A DNA stretch of 64,000 nucleotides from Margaritifera margaritifera (lineage: Eukaryota > Mollusca > Bivalvia > Unionida > Margaritiferidae), in the NCBI GenBank assembly GCA_029931535.1, contig JAQPZY010001579.1:395001-459000 (forward strand), read 5' to 3'. This document shows positions 61,340-64,000 of this stretch, one piece after another. Every line of letters begins with the position of its first letter. The stretch's first letter is position 1. A model generated the notes under the pieces. That model saw only the letters and a list, made by a program, of their open reading frames with translations. It did not search any database and had not been told where the DNA came from. A program made the position numbers and the translations under genes.

Positions 61340-61850
61340 AACATATTTATGTCCACTTGTTATTGAAAAACTGTATCATATTCTGGGAGTGCGCTGAGAT
61401 GAGGCCTCTAGTCAGAAAAAATCTCGTTTTGACGGTTCTGTCGTTTCGACAGACAACACAAAGCCTATGATGAATTTCTAGCGTGATTTGTCTTGATCTT
61501 TTCGCGAACTTCGGCCCCACTTGCGGGCTTTTAGTTCGTTTTCTACCTCTACGTCGATTGCAACCCATGTGTATGTACGACGTCGCTCGTATTTGGTATT
61601 TCATGATTGTGTTATGAAGTCGTGGATAAGCTTGAACTCTTCATCGGAGATGGCGTTGTTGCGTAACGCCTTAGATATGTGGTCTGCAATTGTGTTGAGC
61701 ATTGATTCGGCCGGATTTCATCGTGCTTTTTAGTTTTCATGGACAATCGTAGGCCGATAAAATTTCCAGCCATATAAATCAGACCAAAGGTCACCGCTGT
61801 GACCTCAAGAGAAATCGCAATGGGAGCAGCAATGATTGCAGACATTATTC
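61340..61850 (-). pseudogene. Decayed helical/membrane protein of the multi-gene element (KKHDEIR...NTIADHISKAL type)
   Basis: Read on the minus strand: MSAIIAAPIAISLEVTAVTF and LIYMAGNFIG (hydrophobic), then KTKKHDEIR. A one-base shift leads to MLNTIADHISKAL and ISDEEFKLIHD, and another shift to KYQIRATSY and a basic tail rich in Arg and Lys. From memory, a membrane segment followed by this KKHDEIR..LNTIADHIS.AL..ISDEEF helix pair recurs in unnamed proteins of cnidarian and mollusc genomes, often near integrase genes; not verified here. The two shifts make this copy a pseudogene. It lies tail to tail with the small membrane-protein gene at 60544-61264. Confidence 0.55.
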
Positions 61851-61939
61851 CGATTCCCGAGTGCTTACAGACAACACCGTCGGTGCTGTTAACACCACAT
61901 TTACTGCACGCTTGTACTGTTTGTACAGAGCTGGTCCGC

Positions 61940-63160
61940 CTCTCCCCGTAAGAAGATTTCAGTCTCGCTGATCCTTTTTCGGCACAAATGGTATGAGTCT
62001 TGCATTTTTGCGTATAGCGACGTTATAATTCCTCTATAAGCAGCGTGATATAAAAGGGTACTAGATCTTGAGGGGTAGGTGGGTTAGCTCTTCTGCGGAC
62101 ATGCATCTCTAACTAGTCTCCGTGACTTACTGGCAAGACGGCGATGATGTCAAAGAAAATGTCAGTTTCCTTAATATCTTTAGATCTGGAAATAACACGG
62201 ACTTAAACACGCTCGCCAAGTGTCTTGGATACCATGCCTACTCTCCGGGGTTTGTTTTTCTGGCAAATTACTGTGATGCAGCAGAGAGCGTCTTTTTCGA
62301 ATATACCTTTTTTTTTTTTTTCGGGGGGGGGGTCTTTTTCTGTTGTTGTAACGAGTGATAGAGGGATTTCCATATTCCGGGGGAAAGATTATTACCGAGT
62401 ACGTTTCGCCAAACACCACGTTAGTATTGTACTATCAATCCAGCCCGTGACCTCCGATGGCAGTACTTTGGCTGTTGTTCCGACAAAGAAATCGCTAATA
62501 ATATATATTGCTCCCGGCTGGGCTTAGGATGTTCTGGGTAACCCTAGTGTTCTATGTCCATCTGCTCTGCATCTTCGTTTCACCCCAGTCTGAACCGGTA
62601 CTTGTCAGCCCCAAGGAGCCGCATATACTGCGCACCATTAGTTTGTATTCTTTGTCAATATCATGCACTTTTTGTGCGAGCAGCACCAATACTTCGTCGT
62701 CAATTATTGGAGTGGCAGGCGGTATGAATGGTTCGCGTTCCTTGCCTATGTCCTCCATTTTTTTTTTTTTTTTTTTTTTTTTTGCGTCTTCAAGCTAAGT
62801 TTAGAGCCAATTCTAATTGCAAAAGCCGAAGATAGAGTGGCTGAAAATCCCGACCGCGACGCTTGTATTTTGACGTTGAAACCCTTGCACTGGATGGTGT
62901 CTCCTGCAGCAAACATAGACGCAAAGCTAGTTGTAAAGCCTTCGTGTGAGACGATAGAGGAAATGACAGACTGGTTACTGCTGTCAGAATGTGAATGTAC
63001 GACTCCCATTTACACGAATTGAAAGAGTTGTCCACGTTTCGTCACCATGATTTTCATGGAGGTTAATGAAAATAAAACCTGCGGCCGGGATAGTGCTAGT
63101 GTTGTTTTTGTTGCTAAGGGTAAAAGCACAACTTTTTGAAAGCTTTGGGTTGAATCTCAC
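61940..63160 (-). pseudogene. Decayed minus-strand reading frames of the multi-gene element, paralogous to 14540-15560
   Basis: Right to left: frames to about 63170, then SVISSIVSHEGFTTSFAS and MFAAGDTIQCKGFNVKIQA. A T run of about 26 bases at 62758-62783 follows, then KEREPFIPPATPIIDDEVLV, DIDKEYKLMVRSICGSLGL and VVFGET. The FAAGDTI and DKEYKL blocks pair with block A at the protein level. The T run interrupts the sequence between two coding-like parts and is absent from block A. The family is not recognised. Both copies are broken. Confidence 0.5.
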
Positions 63161-63164
63161 CGAG

Positions 63165-63590
63165 AGTAACTAGACGCATTTATTACGGTCATTCCGCTAA
63201 CCGATGTGATATTGTCGGCCTTTACGTACACGACCTTTAAGGCAGCACTAATACGTTTGTTTACGCTGACAGTTCATATGGAATAGTAGTTTCTTGCACT
63301 TGTAGTTAAAACAAAACAAAAAAATAAAAACGTGTTAACAGCGGAACGCATTTGCATGATGTCTGCTTCATACCTCCTTTACACATGGAGTCATAATTGG
63401 TGGTCTTGAAGTCGGGTATTCGATGATTGGCAAACACTTCTTAAAAATAAAACAGGTCCACCTTGGTCCCCTATACTTCGAAGATGCAGCAATGGCCGTA
63501 ACCATCACAGCGCTGATCATTTGGAAGCAGGACATGCTAATTAAACAATGCAACATTCCTGCTAATATCATAAAGTACCGCTCAAATATC
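63165..63590. other. No supported gene
   Basis: A 67-codon minus frame at 63368-63571 (SMSCFQMISAVMVTAIAASS) is hydrophobic. It could be a further piece of the minus-strand element but has no visible paralogue in block A. Confidence 0.4.
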
Positions 63591-63594
63591 CAAT

Positions 63595-64000
63595 ATTGAA
63601 AATCATGTTATCACTGCTTCGCCTGAATGAATGACCATATCAGCGTTGTTTTCACTTAAAGACTGCTTATGATGTCTAGTTGGTCGTAAATGAAAATGGC
63701 CATCTTGAAAATGTTGTTATCACTACTTCTCGTGAATGAATGATCTTATCAGCATTATAGTTTTCACTGAAAGACTTTTATGATGTTTAGTTGGCTGTAA
63801 ATGAAAATGGTGCAATATGGCTGATACAATGGCCATTTGAACAATCGTAGAATCGCTGCTTCTCCTAGATGGCGGGTTATACCGACGTCGTGTTTTCACC
63901 AGAAGACTTCTTACGCTGTCTAGTTAGTCTTAAATGGAAATGGTGCGCATCTGATATCCAATATGGTCACCATGGTAGCCATCTTGAAAATCTTATTATC
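63595..64000. repeat. Tandem array, period about 110-147 bp, running off the window
   Basis: The landmark TTGAAAAT..TGTTATCACT.CTTCTC recurs near 63595, 63704, 63836 and 63983, with TGAATGAATGA.C.TATCAGC, GTTTTCACTGAAAGACT and TGTCTAGTTGG between. It continues past the window edge. Confidence 0.85.

Overview
This is eukaryotic nuclear DNA, AT-rich and gene-poor, with no bacterial-type operons. It holds tRNA-derived SINEs, decayed LINEs, DIRS-type retroelements, a long-TIR DNA transposon, many (TA)n microsatellites and several degenerate tandem arrays. The mix, and the style of the 150-165 bp arrays, suggests a marine invertebrate, most likely a mollusc or other lophotrochozoan. That placement is inference.

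The best host-gene evidence is at 33.7-35.4 kb on the + strand. Three exon-like blocks match a conserved part of SAMHD1 (an HD-domain dNTP triphosphohydrolase), with matching splice phases. The middle exon carries one extra base at a short T run. No exons for the HD catalytic core or the C-terminus were found. A second exon-like block of unknown family lies at 48.96-49.25 kb.

Mobile elements, in order: SINE at 1.8 kb; DIRS-type RT/RNase H relic at 4.2-5.5 kb (+); minus-strand LINE at 17.3-19.9 kb cut by a Mutator-like foldback element (9-bp target duplication) and by a 227-bp insertion; 6-kb imperfect inverted repeat at 20.9-27.3 kb; L1/Tx1-type LINE at 27.5-30.3 kb (+); second SINE at 39.0 kb; and a 1.97-kb DIRS-type element at 52.8-54.8 kb with inverted termini, gag-like and tyrosine-recombinase remnants but no reverse transcriptase.

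The most unusual material is a family of diverged paralogous blocks: A (8.1-17.3 kb), B (38.8-40.7 kb, next to a decayed coding-like block at 36.3-38.7 kb) and C (57.7-63.2 kb). A and C share a + strand unit with a candidate TATA box and a two-exon reading frame for a small single-pass membrane protein. They also share minus-strand decayed reading frames. Block A adds an integrase-like core and a coiled/membrane protein. Together these look like remains of a large multi-gene mobile or virus-like element. Copy C of the small membrane protein gene is still open; nearly everything else is broken.

The remaining sequence is AT-rich DNA in which I could support no gene. Long reading frames over the (TA)n tracts and tandem arrays are artefacts. 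All identifications come from reading translations by eye; no database search was possible.
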